From JBMNCR01 sp049366695 (GTDB lineage Bacteria > Bacillota > Clostridia > Eubacteriales > Alkalibacteraceae), in the NCBI GenBank assembly GCA_049366695.1, contig JBMNCR010000026.1, positions 1-31,364 of the forward strand: 31,364 nucleotides of DNA, read 5' to 3'. The position numbers and the translations under genes were made by a program. The notes below the pieces were generated by a model. The model searched no databases. It was given only the letters and a program-made list of their open reading frames with translations, and was not told the origin of the DNA. Shown here one piece after another: positions 7,928-16,320 of the stretch. The stretch's first letter is position 1; the number at the start of each line of letters is the position of its first letter.

Positions 7928-10003
7928 TTATTTTTTCACATAATCACACTTTTCGTTAGAACAGTACACTTTTATCCTTTTTCCGTATCCTTTTTGCATT
8001 AACATACTATCACACTCTGGACATTTATCATTTAAAGGTTTATCCCAACTAACGAATTCGCATTCTGGATAATTGTTGCATCCATAAAAAGTTCTTCCTT
8101 TTTTTGTTTTTCTTACAACGATACTTCCTGAACATTCTGGACACTGAACTCCTAGTTCTTCATTAAAAGCTTTTGCATTCCTACATTCCGGAAATCCTGG
8201 GCAAGCTAAAAATTTACCATAACGTCCTGTTTTTATTACCATAAACCTTCCGCATTTTTCACATTTTACATCAGACACAGGATCTTCGATTTTTATTTTT
8301 TCCATTACTTCTTCTGCATATTCTAATTCTTTAGAAAAATTTTCATAAAATTTTACTATTATATCTTTCCATAAAATATTACCTTCTGAAACTTTATCTA
8401 ATGAATCTTCCATTTCTGCAGTAAATCCTACATCAATAATATCATTAAAATATTCTTCCATTAATTCTGTAACTTTAAATCCTAATTCAGTAGGGTAGAA
8501 TTTTTTTTCTTCTACTTCTACATATCCTCTATAAATTATCGTTTGAATAGTAGGCGAATAAGTACTCGGTCTTCCAATTCCTTTTTCTTCGAGAATTTTT
8601 ACTAAGGAAGCCTCAGTAAATCTATACGGGGGTATAGTAAATTTTTGTTCTTTAGCTATATCTTTTATCGCTAATTTTTCATCTTTATTAAGTTCAGGAA
8701 TAATGTTTTTTTCATTATTATCCTTCACATCACCTTCTATATCGTAAACTTTCATAAATCCCTTAAATGTTAGTTTTGACCCAGTTGCTCTAAATTTGTA
8801 TTTGTCACAAACTATATCAACAGTAGTAGTATCATAACTAGCATTGGACATTTGACTTGCTACAAATCTATTCCAAATTAATTTATATAATCTGTATTGA
8901 TCTCGTTTTAAAAAATCTTTTATTTTTGAAGGTTCAAATTCCATAGATGTTGGTCTAATACCTTCATGAGCGTCTTGTATATTTTTCCCTTTTTGTTTAG
9001 CTTTATTATTCACTCCAATATATTCATTTCCGAACTTATTTTGTATGTATTCTTTACAACTATCCTTTGCTTCCTCAGAGATTCTTATGGAATCAGTTCT
9101 CATATAAGTAATTAACCCAACATGTCCATGTTTTTCAATATTTAATCCTTCGTATAATTGCTGTGCAATACTCATAGTTTTCTTTGTGGAAAAATTTAGT
9201 TTATTAAATGCGTCTTGTTGCAATGTACTAGTAGTAAAAGTGTTCGGTGATTTTCTATTTTTTTTACCCTTTTTAACATTACTAACTATAATATCATTCT
9301 TTTCTATATCACTAATTATATTATTAACCATTTCTTCATTACTGATCTCAATTTTTTTATTATCCATAGTATGAAATTTTGCTTCAAATTCATTATCAGA
9401 TTTGTCTTTAGTAAGTTTTAAAGCAAGAGTCCAGTATTCTTTACTTTCAAAATCCATTATTTCTTTTTCTCTATCAACAATTATTTTTGTAGCAACAGAT
9501 TGGACTCTTCCCGCACTTAAACCTTTCCTCACTTTTTTCCATAATAACGGACTTATACTATATCCAACCAATCTATCTAATACTCTTCTTGCTTGTTGTG
9601 AATTTACTAAATCTATATCAATTTTTCTTTTATGATTAAGAGCATTTTTAATGGCATTTTTTGTTATCTCATTGAATTCTATTCTCCAAATATCATTTTC
9701 CCCTAAATTTAAATATTTGGCAATATGCCAAGATATCGCTTCTCCTTCTCTATCAGGGTCAGTAGCTAATAGTATATTGTCAGCAGACTTTGAAGCACTT
9801 TTTATTTTTTTTAATATATCGCCTTTTCCTCTTATAGTAACATACGATGGTTCAAAATTATCCTCTATATCGATCCCTAGTTTACTTTTAGGAAGATCTC
9901 TAACATGACCCATTGTAGCTTCTACATTATAACCTTTAGGCAAATATTTATTTATTGTCTTGGCTTTTGCAGGTGATTCCACTATTACCAAAGTTTTTGC
10001 CAT
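7928..10003 (-). CDS. topA: DNA topoisomerase I (type IA)
   Basis: Relaxes negative supercoils by a single-strand break with a 5'-phosphotyrosine link. The start ATG at 10003 follows GGAGGTG and gives 691 residues, the same as Bacillus TopA. Domains: TOPRIM at 3-115 with ESPAKAKT and the metal-binding DPDREGE at 82-88; the active-site segment GLITYMRTDS with catalytic Tyr300; LSAGRVQSVA at 162-171. There are three C-terminal Cys4 zinc ribbons: C581/C584/C601/C607, C621/C624/C642/C648 and C661/C664/C681/C686. An upstream in-frame extension to 10054 exists but includes the ribosome site and is rejected. It has its own strong promoter and terminator. Confidence 0.98.
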   Translation of the reverse strand: MAKTLVIVESPAKAKTINKYLPKGYNVEATMGHVRDLPKSKLGIDIEDNFEPSYVTIRGKGDILKKIKSASKSADNILLATDPDREGEAISWHIAKYLNLGENDIWRIEFNEITKNAIKNALNHKRKIDIDLVNSQQARRVLDRLVGYSISPLLWKKVRKGLSAGRVQSVATKIIVDREKEIMDFESKEYWTLALKLTKDKSDNEFEAKFHTMDNKKIEISNEEMVNNIISDIEKNDIIVSNVKKGKKNRKSPNTFTTSTLQQDAFNKLNFSTKKTMSIAQQLYEGLNIEKHGHVGLITYMRTDSIRISEEAKDSCKEYIQNKFGNEYIGVNNKAKQKGKNIQDAHEGIRPTSMEFEPSKIKDFLKRDQYRLYKLIWNRFVASQMSNASYDTTTVDIVCDKYKFRATGSKLTFKGFMKVYDIEGDVKDNNEKNIIPELNKDEKLAIKDIAKEQKFTIPPYRFTEASLVKILEEKGIGRPSTYSPTIQTIIYRGYVEVEEKKFYPTELGFKVTELMEEYFNDIIDVGFTAEMEDSLDKVSEGNILWKDIIVKFYENFSKELEYAEEVMEKIKIEDPVSDVKCEKCGRFMVIKTGRYGKFLACPGFPECRNAKAFNEELGVQCPECSGSIVVRKTKKGRTFYGCNNYPECEFVSWDKPLNDKCPECDSMLMQKGYGKRIKVYCSNEKCDYVKK

Positions 10004-10033
10004 TTTTTCACCTCCATATATTAACAGTTGTAA

Positions 10034-10062
10034 ATTATAACAGAAAGTCAGCATTTGTACAA
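10034..10062 (-). promoter_or_regulatory. Predicted sigma-A promoter of topA
   Basis: Minus strand: -35 TTGTAC (10062..10057), exact 17-nt spacer, consensus -10 TATAAT (10039..10034). The start point would lie about 25 nt upstream of the topA ATG. Confidence 0.8.
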
Positions 10063-10090
10063 TATATTATTACCTAATGCTCTTTTTAAA

Positions 10091-10160
10091 TAAAAAAGTT
10101 GATTAATAAATTTCTAATTATATCTTTATTATGTCAAAAAGAAATTTATTTAACTCAACT
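10091..10160 (-). terminator. Probable dnaB terminator: long interrupted inverted repeat
   Basis: Minus-strand RNA pairs AGTTGA (10160..10155) with TCAACT (10102..10097), and AAATAAATTTCT with AGAAATTTATT (11 bp) inside. An internal loop (4 and 2 nt) separates the two stems and the terminal loop is 24 nt. A T6 run follows the base at 10096-10091. It lies about 20 nt past the dnaB stop. The large AT-rich loop is unusual for a terminator, so another role is possible. Confidence 0.6.
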
Positions 10161-10179
10161 ATCTTAATGTATGTACGAT

Positions 10180-11517
10180 TTAATTATCTCTGTATATTTC
10201 ATAATCAGCAAATTGTGTATATTCTTCCAGCCATGCTAAATTAATAATTCTAGTTGCTCCATTTCTTTGTTTTGCAATATTTAGTTCTGCCTCTCCTTTA
10301 TCTGCTGGATCTTTTGAATAGTAGTATTCTCTAAATAAAAGCATAACCACATCTGCATCCTGCTCTATTGCTCCAGATTCACGTAAATCAGACAAAATCG
10401 GCTTATGATCTGCTCTAGCATCAGGAGCTCTACTTAATTGCGATAAAGCAACCACTGGACAGTCCATTTCTCTAGCTAATGCTTTTAATGATCTTGAAAT
10501 TTCAGATATTTCTTGTTGCCTATTCTCAGTTCTTTTTGATCCTTCCATAAGTTGCAAATAATCAATAAGAATCATATCTAATCCATGTTCTAGTTTTAAT
10601 CTTCTAGTTTTTGATCTCATCTCCATAACTGTTATTCCAGGAGTATCATCAATAAATATTTTGCTTTGTGACAATACTGAACTTGCGTATGCTAATTTTT
10701 TCCAATCATTTTCGTCTAGATTACCTGTCCTTAATTTTTGACTATCTATATGTGCTTCACAACATAACATTCTTTGAGTCAAAAGTTGCTTTGACATTTC
10801 TAGACTAAAGATTGCTACAGATTTTTTTCCTTTTACAGCAGAATTTTGAGCAATATTTAAAGCCAAAGCAGTTTTCCCCATGGACGGACGTGCTGCAATT
10901 AATATAAAATCTGATTTCTGCAGACCAGCTGTGATATTGTCAATATCTCTAAACCCAGTAGAAACGCCTGTAATATTACTATTGTTTTTTTGCAGTTCTT
11001 CTATCTTTTCCAATGTATCAACTAAAGCTTGCTGTATATGAATAAAATCTCCTCTGGTTTGCTTTTGAGAAATCTCAAAAATGATCTTCTCTGCCCTGTG
11101 CAACACTTCTTGAGGCTCATCTGATAATTTATAACAATCACTTGTTAAATCAGACAAAGCATTTATTAGTTGTCTTAACAGTGCTTTTTCTTTTACAATA
11201 GTGCAATAATGTTTTACATTTGATGAAGTTGGAACCGCATTTATCAATTCTGTTAAATAACCAGCTCCTCCAACTCTTTCAAATGTATTAGTGTCTTTTA
11301 GTTTGCTTGATAGTGTTATCAAATCTACAGGTTTATTCTCTTTAAATAAATCCACGATAGCTTGAAAAATAGATTTATGTTGGGGATCATAAAATTCTTC
11401 AGCATCCCTAATAATTTCAGTTACCGTAGCAATAGCGTCTTTGTTTAACAGCATGGAACCAATAATTGATTGTTCTGCTTCTATATTAAATGGTGGAATT
11501 TTTGTATTTAAATCCAT
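10180..11517 (-). CDS. dnaB: Replicative DNA helicase (DnaB family; DnaC in Bacillus)
   Basis: Hexameric RecA-fold helicase that unwinds DNA ahead of the fork. It has 445 residues from ATG at 11517, 8 nt after AGGAG. The N-terminal domain begins PPFNIEAEQSIIGSMLL. The ATPase core shows Walker A ARPSMGKTALALN, Walker B DMILIDYLQLM and the C-terminal motif SDLRESGAIEQDADVVMLL. A TTG at 11520 in the same frame is possible but sits closer to the Shine-Dalgarno than usual. That ribosome site overlaps the rplI stop, so it is the last gene of gdpP-rplI-dnaB. No intein or frameshift was seen. The symbol follows the E. coli convention. Confidence 0.98.
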   Translation of the reverse strand: MDLNTKIPPFNIEAEQSIIGSMLLNKDAIATVTEIIRDAEEFYDPQHKSIFQAIVDLFKENKPVDLITLSSKLKDTNTFERVGGAGYLTELINAVPTSSNVKHYCTIVKEKALLRQLINALSDLTSDCYKLSDEPQEVLHRAEKIIFEISQKQTRGDFIHIQQALVDTLEKIEELQKNNSNITGVSTGFRDIDNITAGLQKSDFILIAARPSMGKTALALNIAQNSAVKGKKSVAIFSLEMSKQLLTQRMLCCEAHIDSQKLRTGNLDENDWKKLAYASSVLSQSKIFIDDTPGITVMEMRSKTRRLKLEHGLDMILIDYLQLMEGSKRTENRQQEISEISRSLKALAREMDCPVVALSQLSRAPDARADHKPILSDLRESGAIEQDADVVMLLFREYYYSKDPADKGEAELNIAKQRNGATRIINLAWLEEYTQFADYEIYRDN

Positions 11518-11528
11518 CAAGTATTCTC

Positions 11529-11975
11529 CTATTCAGCAATTATACTTATTTTAAGTTCTCCAAATATGCCAGCATATGTTTTAATTTTTACTGTAATATT
11601 GCAAACACTTCTAATTGGTTTATCCAATAAGATTTTTCTTTTATCTACCTCAATAGAATGCTTTTCTTTTAATAGCTTGCTTATATCTTTACTAGTTATA
11701 GAACCAAACAGTTTCCCCTCTTCAGATACATTCTCCTTAATTTCTAATACAGTATTATCTATCACTTCTGCTAATTTTTGGGCTTCATCTAATTCTTTTT
11801 GTTTTAATAATTCTTTTTGTTTTTTTTCTTCTTCATTTTTTTTGATATTCGTACTATTTGCTTCTATTGCCAAACCTTTTGGAAATAAATAATTCCTAGT
11901 GTAACCATCTTTTGCCTTTACTACATCACCTTTTACACCTAATCCTTTAACATCTTTTAAAAGTATTATTTTCAA
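11529..11975 (-). CDS. rplI: 50S ribosomal protein L9
   Basis: L9 binds 23S rRNA near the L1 side of the 50S subunit and helps frame maintenance. The N-terminal domain LKIILLKDVKGLGVKGDVVK followed by DGYTRNYLFPKGLAIEA is canonical. A long Lys/Glu-rich connecting helix (NIKKNEEEKKQKELLKQKE) leads to the C-terminal rRNA-binding domain, GKLFGSITSKDI. There are two adjacent TTG codons, at 11978 and 11975. I prefer 11975 (148 residues) because AAGGTG is then 7 nt upstream. The gdpP stop TGA overlaps this TTG, so translation is coupled. Identity is secure; the start is uncertain by one codon. Confidence 0.96.
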   Translation of the reverse strand: MKIILLKDVKGLGVKGDVVKAKDGYTRNYLFPKGLAIEANSTNIKKNEEEKKQKELLKQKELDEAQKLAEVIDNTVLEIKENVSEEGKLFGSITSKDISKLLKEKHSIEVDKRKILLDKPIRSVCNITVKIKTYAGIFGELKISIIAE

Positions 11976-13972
11976 CAACTTTCACCTTCCTTTAAATATT
12001 GTCTTATCTGTTCCTTAAGCATAATTTTTGCGGACTCTATATCAGTATTAGGTAATTGTGCCCCTGCTATACTAAGATGTCCTCCACCGCCTAATTTCTC
12101 TAAAATCAATTGAACACTAACATCTCCTAATGATCTGCCACTAATTATTACCGAACCATCACATTGAGCAATTACAAACGAAGCTCTTATTCCTTGAATA
12201 TTTAGCAATTCATCAGCTGTTTGAGCTGCTATTAGATTAATCTTATCTGAACTATATGTTATTGTAGTTATAGCTATATTATTTTCATATATTTCAGCAT
12301 CTTTTATTGCTTCAACTTTGGCTATAAAAACATCTTTATCATCTTTTAGTAATTGCTTACACTTAATAATATCCGCACCTCTTCTTTTTAAGAAAGATGC
12401 CGCTTCAAAAGTTCTAACCCCTGTTTTAACAGAGAAATTCTTTGTATCCATATATATCCCTGCAAGAAGTCCTGTAGCCTCTATTTCTTTTAATACTATC
12501 CTTTCATCCATATATTCAATTATTTCAGATACCAATTCGCAAGTGGATGACGCATATGGTTCTAAATAAGTCAAAACTGATTCTTCTATAAAGTCATATC
12601 CTCGCCTATGATGATCAATAATAATAATTTTTTCTGATTTATCAATTAAAGTATTATCTTCTACATAACTTTTCCTATGGGCATCTACTATCACTAGAAG
12701 TGTATTGCTTGTAATATTTTTTCTAGCAATTTCAGAATTGATGAAAACTTCTTCATAATCTTCATTAATCAGCTCTTCATACAAAGTATTTATCAATGGA
12801 TTTGTTTTGTTAAATATAATATATGAATCTTTCTCCAGCAATTTACTACACCTATAAATTCCTAAAGCTGCTCCTAAACAATCTACATCTGGATTTTGAT
12901 GTCCCATAATAAATACTTTTTCTGAATTCTCTATCAACTCTTTTATTCCATGAGCTTTAACTCTAGCTTTAACTTTTGTTCTTTTTTCAACTGCTTGTGA
13001 TTTTCCTCCATAGTATGCGATTTTTTCATCTTTTTTTACAACTGCCTGATCGCCACCACGAGCTAATGCAATGTCCAACGCAGACTTGGACAATTTTTGA
13101 CTTTCAACAAATGTCAAAGATTTTCTAGATACGCCTACTCCAATACTAAGAGTAATTGGTAATTTATTTCCGCTTTGAGTTTCTCTGATAATATCTAAAA
13201 TATTAAATCTCTTATCCTCAATATAAGCTAAGTGTTTTTTCTCAAATACTATTAAATATTTATCAGTTTCATATTTTAATATGAATGCATCGATTTCTTT
13301 GACCCATGCATTTATTTTTCTATCTATCACAGCACTTATTAAAGGTCTATAACTATCACTACTTGATTGTATTACTTCGTCATAATTATCAATTTGTATA
13401 TATGCAATAACAGGTTTTTCTAAAGTATAATTTTTTTTGATAATTTCGTAATCTGTAATATCTAGCCAATAGAGCATTATGATATCTTGATTGTTTATAC
13501 TCTCTACATAACTAGAAAATATTTTATAAGTTTTATCATCTAAATCATATGTCAAAGACCCTTTATTTTTAATTGTTTCATTGATTTTATTTATATCCAT
13601 ATCTTCAAATAAATCTGTGACTTTCATTGAAAGAATATTTTTGTTTACTTTACATATATTTCTAAAATATGAGTTGTACCATACTACTCCTTCGTCTTTC
13701 TTAATAATTAATAAAGGAAAGGGCAATTCTAATAATATATTTTGAGTTGCTGCATCTATATCTAGCGTAAGATTTTCTACTATCTCTTTCCACTTTTCTT
13801 CACTTCTATATGTCGTTAAAATTTTGTAATATATTAAGTAAATAAGAATCATACCTCCGACCATTGATATGATCCAATTATATTTAAATAATATCGCTAC
13901 AAGTATCCCTATTATCCATAAATAAATATTAGTATTAGGAATAAAAAACTTTATAAATTTATTATTATTCAT
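11972..13972 (-). CDS. gdpP: Cyclic-di-AMP phosphodiesterase GdpP (YybT/DhhP-like)
   Basis: Membrane-anchored enzyme that hydrolyses c-di-AMP to pApA, controlling potassium/osmotic balance and cell wall stress. The 666 residues show two N-terminal membrane helices (about 15-50), a PAS-like domain (about 75-175), and a degenerate GGDEF domain (about 185-315, without an intact GGDEF). The DHH-DHHA1 domains carry GHQNPDVD at 357-364, VDAH at 429-432, DHH at 453-455 and GGGGH at 628-632. All metal-binding positions expected of the family are visible, so it should be active. ATG at 13972 follows AGGAGTGA. The stop overlaps the rplI start. Co-location with rplI and dnaB is conserved in Firmicutes. 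Confidence 0.96.
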   Translation of the reverse strand: MNNNKFIKFFIPNTNIYLWIIGILVAILFKYNWIISMVGGMILIYLIYYKILTTYRSEEKWKEIVENLTLDIDAATQNILLELPFPLLIIKKDEGVVWYNSYFRNICKVNKNILSMKVTDLFEDMDINKINETIKNKGSLTYDLDDKTYKIFSSYVESINNQDIIMLYWLDITDYEIIKKNYTLEKPVIAYIQIDNYDEVIQSSSDSYRPLISAVIDRKINAWVKEIDAFILKYETDKYLIVFEKKHLAYIEDKRFNILDIIRETQSGNKLPITLSIGVGVSRKSLTFVESQKLSKSALDIALARGGDQAVVKKDEKIAYYGGKSQAVEKRTKVKARVKAHGIKELIENSEKVFIMGHQNPDVDCLGAALGIYRCSKLLEKDSYIIFNKTNPLINTLYEELINEDYEEVFINSEIARKNITSNTLLVIVDAHRKSYVEDNTLIDKSEKIIIIDHHRRGYDFIEESVLTYLEPYASSTCELVSEIIEYMDERIVLKEIEATGLLAGIYMDTKNFSVKTGVRTFEAASFLKRRGADIIKCKQLLKDDKDVFIAKVEAIKDAEIYENNIAITTITYSSDKINLIAAQTADELLNIQGIRASFVIAQCDGSVIISGRSLGDVSVQLILEKLGGGGHLSIAGAQLPNTDIESAKIMLKEQIRQYLKEGESC

Positions 13973-14034
13973 TTATACTCACTCCTGAGAATATATGTTT
14001 ATTTTTAATTATATCATTATTTTATATATTATAT

Positions 14035-14064
14035 AATAAAAAATGGTTCCTTAACAGGAACCAT
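14035..14064 (-). terminator. Terminator of rpsF-ssb-rpsR
   Basis: Minus strand: ATGGTTCC, loop TGTTAA, GGAACCAT (8-bp perfect stem, 14064-14043), followed by a T-rich tail TTTTTTATTA. It lies 11 nt after the rpsR stop and separates this operon from gdpP. Confidence 0.9.
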
Positions 14065-14075
14065 GAAAAGTTATA

Positions 14076-14303
14076 TTATTCTGCAGTATAAGGTAACAAA
14101 GCAATATTTCTCGCTCTTTTAATAGCTGAAGTAAGTTGTCTTTGATGTTTTGCACAATTGCCTGTCACTCTTCTAGGTAATATTTTACCTCTTTCAGTAA
14201 TATATTTATTTAATACTTTTATGTCTTTGTAATCAATATGATCTAACTTGTTTTCACAAAAAAAACATACCTTTTTTCTACTTCTTCTAAAAGGTTTTGC
14301 CAT
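14076..14303 (-). CDS. rpsR: 30S ribosomal protein S18, zinc-binding (C+) form
   Basis: S18 pairs with S6 on the 30S platform. The 75 residues contain the conserved core YKDIKVLNKYITERGKILPR followed by RVTGNCAKHQRQL. Unlike the Bacillus paralogue, it has CFFC near the N-terminus and CxxH in GNCAKH, the four ligands of the C+ form. ATG at 14303 follows AAGGAGGGG. It is the last gene of rpsF-ssb-rpsR, followed by a strong terminator. Confidence 0.98.
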   Translation of the reverse strand: MAKPFRRSRKKVCFFCENKLDHIDYKDIKVLNKYITERGKILPRRVTGNCAKHQRQLTSAIKRARNIALLPYTAE

Positions 14304-14320
14304 TTTTTCCCCTCCTTGTT

Positions 14321-14755
14321 CTAAAACGGAAGATCGTCATCATCTTCTTCCATAGGATGAAAATCGTCCATAGGAACTCCATAATCTTGATTCTTTTCAG
14401 TTTTTGAAGATTCATTTACTCTATTACTGTTGTTATTATTGTTACTACTTAAAAAAGTAACTTCCTCTCCAACTACCTCTGTTACATATCGTCTTGTACC
14501 GTCTTTGGCTTCGTAATTTCTTACTTGAATTCTTCCATACACTGCAACCTGTCTACCTTTACTTACATACTTTGATGTGTTCTCAGCTTGATTACCCCAT
14601 ACCACTATGGAAATAAAATCAGCTTCATTTTCACCATTCTTGTTTTTAAATTTTCTATTTACTGCTAAAGTAAAAGTTGCCACAGGAGTGCCTTGACCTG
14701 TATATCTTAATTCTGGATCCCTAGTTAATCTTCCAATTAACACTACTTTATTCAT
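14321..14755 (-). CDS. ssb: Single-stranded DNA-binding protein
   Basis: A 144-residue OB-fold protein that coats single-stranded DNA. The N-terminus MNKVVLIGRLTRDPELRYT and the segment FISIVVWGNQAENTSKYVSK are typical of SSB. An Asn/Ser-rich linker follows (SSNNNNNSNR), then the acidic C-terminal tip EEDDDDLPF that recruits replication and repair partners. It sits between rpsF and rpsR in the standard arrangement, 16 nt after rpsF and 17 nt before rpsR. The ATG at 14755 follows a GGTGGTG site. Confidence 0.98.
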   Translation of the reverse strand: MNKVVLIGRLTRDPELRYTGQGTPVATFTLAVNRKFKNKNGENEADFISIVVWGNQAENTSKYVSKGRQVAVYGRIQVRNYEAKDGTRRYVTEVVGEEVTFLSSNNNNNSNRVNESSKTEKNQDYGVPMDDFHPMEEDDDDLPF

Positions 14756-14771
14756 ACAATCACCACCTAAA

Positions 14772-15059
14772 TTAATCTTCTTTCTTCAATATCATGTGGC
14801 GTACAAAATCTTCAGTCACTTTGAAATAATGCTCTAAATCGATCAAAACTTCATTTAAAGCTTTAAAATATATCAACACATAATAACCTTCTTCAAATTT
14901 GTTTTTAATCTTATATGCTAATCTTTTCTTTCCCCATTCCTCCATTGACTCAATTTCTCCAGATTTCTCAATAATTTCTTTTACTTTATTGATCATTTCT
15001 TTTGTTTTATCAGAGTCTAACTCCGGATTAATGATAAACATAGCTTCATATTTTTTCAT
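14772..15059 (-). CDS. rpsF: 30S ribosomal protein S6
   Basis: S6 binds the central domain of 16S rRNA as a heterodimer with S18. It starts at ATG 15059 (MKKYEAMFIINPELD) after a full AAGGAGGTGA; 95 residues match the family. The frame is open upstream to 15116, but that part covers the leader and Shine-Dalgarno and is not coding. It has a strong promoter and a short structured leader described separately. Confidence 0.97.
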   Translation of the reverse strand: MKKYEAMFIINPELDSDKTKEMINKVKEIIEKSGEIESMEEWGKKRLAYKIKNKFEEGYYVLIYFKALNEVLIDLEHYFKVTEDFVRHMILKKED

Positions 15060-15084
15060 TTCTTTCACCTCCTTTTGGACTATG

Positions 15085-15103
15085 GCTCTTTCAAAAAAAG
15101 AGC
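15085..15103 (-). promoter_or_regulatory. Hairpin in the rpsF leader, possible S6:S18 autoregulatory element
   Basis: Minus-strand RNA forms GCUCUUU, a 5-nt loop, then AAAGAGC (7 perfect pairs), about 15 nt upstream of the rpsF Shine-Dalgarno. S6:S18 leader motifs autoregulate rpsF operons in many bacteria. I could not match the conserved CCG-containing motif with confidence, so the role is inference. Confidence 0.4.
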
Positions 15104-15126
15104 AAGGAAATAACACAGTTCACATT

Positions 15127-15154
15127 ATTATATCACATATATATTTTTGTACAA
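15127..15154 (-). promoter_or_regulatory. Predicted sigma-A promoter of rpsF-ssb-rpsR
   Basis: Minus strand: -35 TTGTAC (15154..15149), 16-nt spacer, consensus -10 TATAAT (15132..15127). It lies directly after the stop of the DUF951 gene and gives a leader of roughly 60 nt. Confidence 0.8.
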
Positions 15155-15157
15155 GTT

Positions 15158-15352
15158 TTATTCATTGGCTGAGGGAAATATTTTTTTAATCCTCTTATCA
15201 AACTTTTCTCTTGGAATCATTACTATCCTTCCACACTGTTCGCATTTCATTTTAATATCCATGCCAACACGTATTATTTTCCACTTATCGCTACCACATG
15301 GATGTTTTTTTTTCGTTTGGACAATATCCTCTAATTCATATTTTTTATTCAT
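15158..15352 (-). CDS. DUF951 family protein (YyzM-like)
   Basis: A 64-residue cytoplasmic protein of unknown function. It shows the DUF951 pattern: YELEDIVQTKKKHPCGSDKW, then IRVGMDIKMKCEQCGRIVMI and PREKFDKRIKKI. One single Cys in HPCG plus a CEQC pair suggest a small zinc site. The ATG at 15352 follows GGAGGT. It sits between mscS and rpsF, as in many Firmicutes. Expression may come from the cvpA-mscS transcript, since rpsF has its own promoter just downstream. Confidence 0.9.
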   Translation of the reverse strand: MNKKYELEDIVQTKKKHPCGSDKWKIIRVGMDIKMKCEQCGRIVMIPREKFDKRIKKIFPSANE

Positions 15353-15374
15353 TTCTACCTCCTAACAAAGACAA

Positions 15375-16262
15375 TCACTTATTATAAATAACCATCTTAG
15401 CATATGGTATCTCAATATTTTGTTTATCAAATTCTTCTTTGACTAATTTTCTTATCATTCTCTCAACACCCCATTGTTCCATTGGCAGAGTTTTCGCTAC
15501 AATTCTAATGTTCACAGATGAATCATCTAGTTTTTGTACACCAAGCACTTCTGGACCTTCTACAACAACTTCATTTTCCTTTGAAATTGTTGCACATAAA
15601 TCTCTCAACACATCGATACACCTTTGAATGTCTTCTTCGTAAGAAACTGGTATGTCTACCATAGCTCGAATATTCCCTCTTGAGTGGTTTGTTACTTCAG
15701 AAATTGTTCTATTATGTAGAATATGCAAATCTCCTGAAAAGTCTCTTATCTTAACCGATCTTAGGCTTATATCCTCAACTATTCCTCCAAAACTGTTTAC
15801 AGTAATGTATTCTCCCAATGAAAACTTATCTTCTAAAAAAATAAAAAATCCCGTAACCACATCCTCAACTAAGCTTTGCGCACCAAATCCAATGGCCACT
15901 CCACCTACTCCAGCTACAGCCAATAGTGATTCAACCTTAATAAAATTACTCAAGATTGATACAATCCCAACAAACAGCAAAATATATTTATATACGCTTT
16001 TTAATATAGTTCTTAACGTATCATATCTTTTTTCATTGAAATTAATATTTATATTTAATTTCTCAACGTTAGTTATATTCTTTATCTTATTAGTATTTAT
16101 AACCTCGTCAATTATCCTATTGCCAACAGAAATCCCTATCTTTACTAAAATTATAACTATTACTACTTTAAAAATATTTGTAATAATATTTGCCCAATCT
16201 ATATTTGTTATAACTTCACTAAAGCCTTTAATTATTTCGTTTTTAAAATTGTCAAATTCCAT
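15375..16262 (-). CDS. Small-conductance mechanosensitive channel, MscS family
   Basis: A 295-residue membrane channel that releases solutes under hypo-osmotic shock. Predicted segments: TM1 about 31-47, TM2 about 92-108, and the pore helix TM3 about 112-145 with the Gly/Ala-rich AVAGVGGVAIGFGAQSLVEDV typical of MscS. A beta domain follows (LEDKFSLGEYI, VEDISLRSVKIRDFSGDLHI), then a C-terminal alpha/beta domain. ATG at 16262 is preceded by AAGGATGAT. It lies between cvpA and the DUF951 gene. Length and layout resemble Bacillus YkuT/YhdY-type MscS proteins; the exact orthologue is not assigned. Confidence 0.93.
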   Translation of the reverse strand: MEFDNFKNEIIKGFSEVITNIDWANIITNIFKVVIVIILVKIGISVGNRIIDEVINTNKIKNITNVEKLNININFNEKRYDTLRTILKSVYKYILLFVGIVSILSNFIKVESLLAVAGVGGVAIGFGAQSLVEDVVTGFFIFLEDKFSLGEYITVNSFGGIVEDISLRSVKIRDFSGDLHILHNRTISEVTNHSRGNIRAMVDIPVSYEEDIQRCIDVLRDLCATISKENEVVVEGPEVLGVQKLDDSSVNIRIVAKTLPMEQWGVERMIRKLVKEEFDKQNIEIPYAKMVIYNK

Positions 16263-16320
16263 ATTATCATCCTTTGTATAAACTATAAATGTATTTTTTA
16301 ATACTAATAATTAAATCTAC

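Noticed and set aside
10004..10054. N-terminal extension of TopA
   Set aside because: The extension would include the GGAGG ribosome site and the -10 hexamer of the promoter; the ATG at 10003 gives the normal family length.
15652..16281. Plus-strand 209-codon open frame opposite mscS
   Set aside because: Antisense shadow of a canonical MscS gene, with no start signal.
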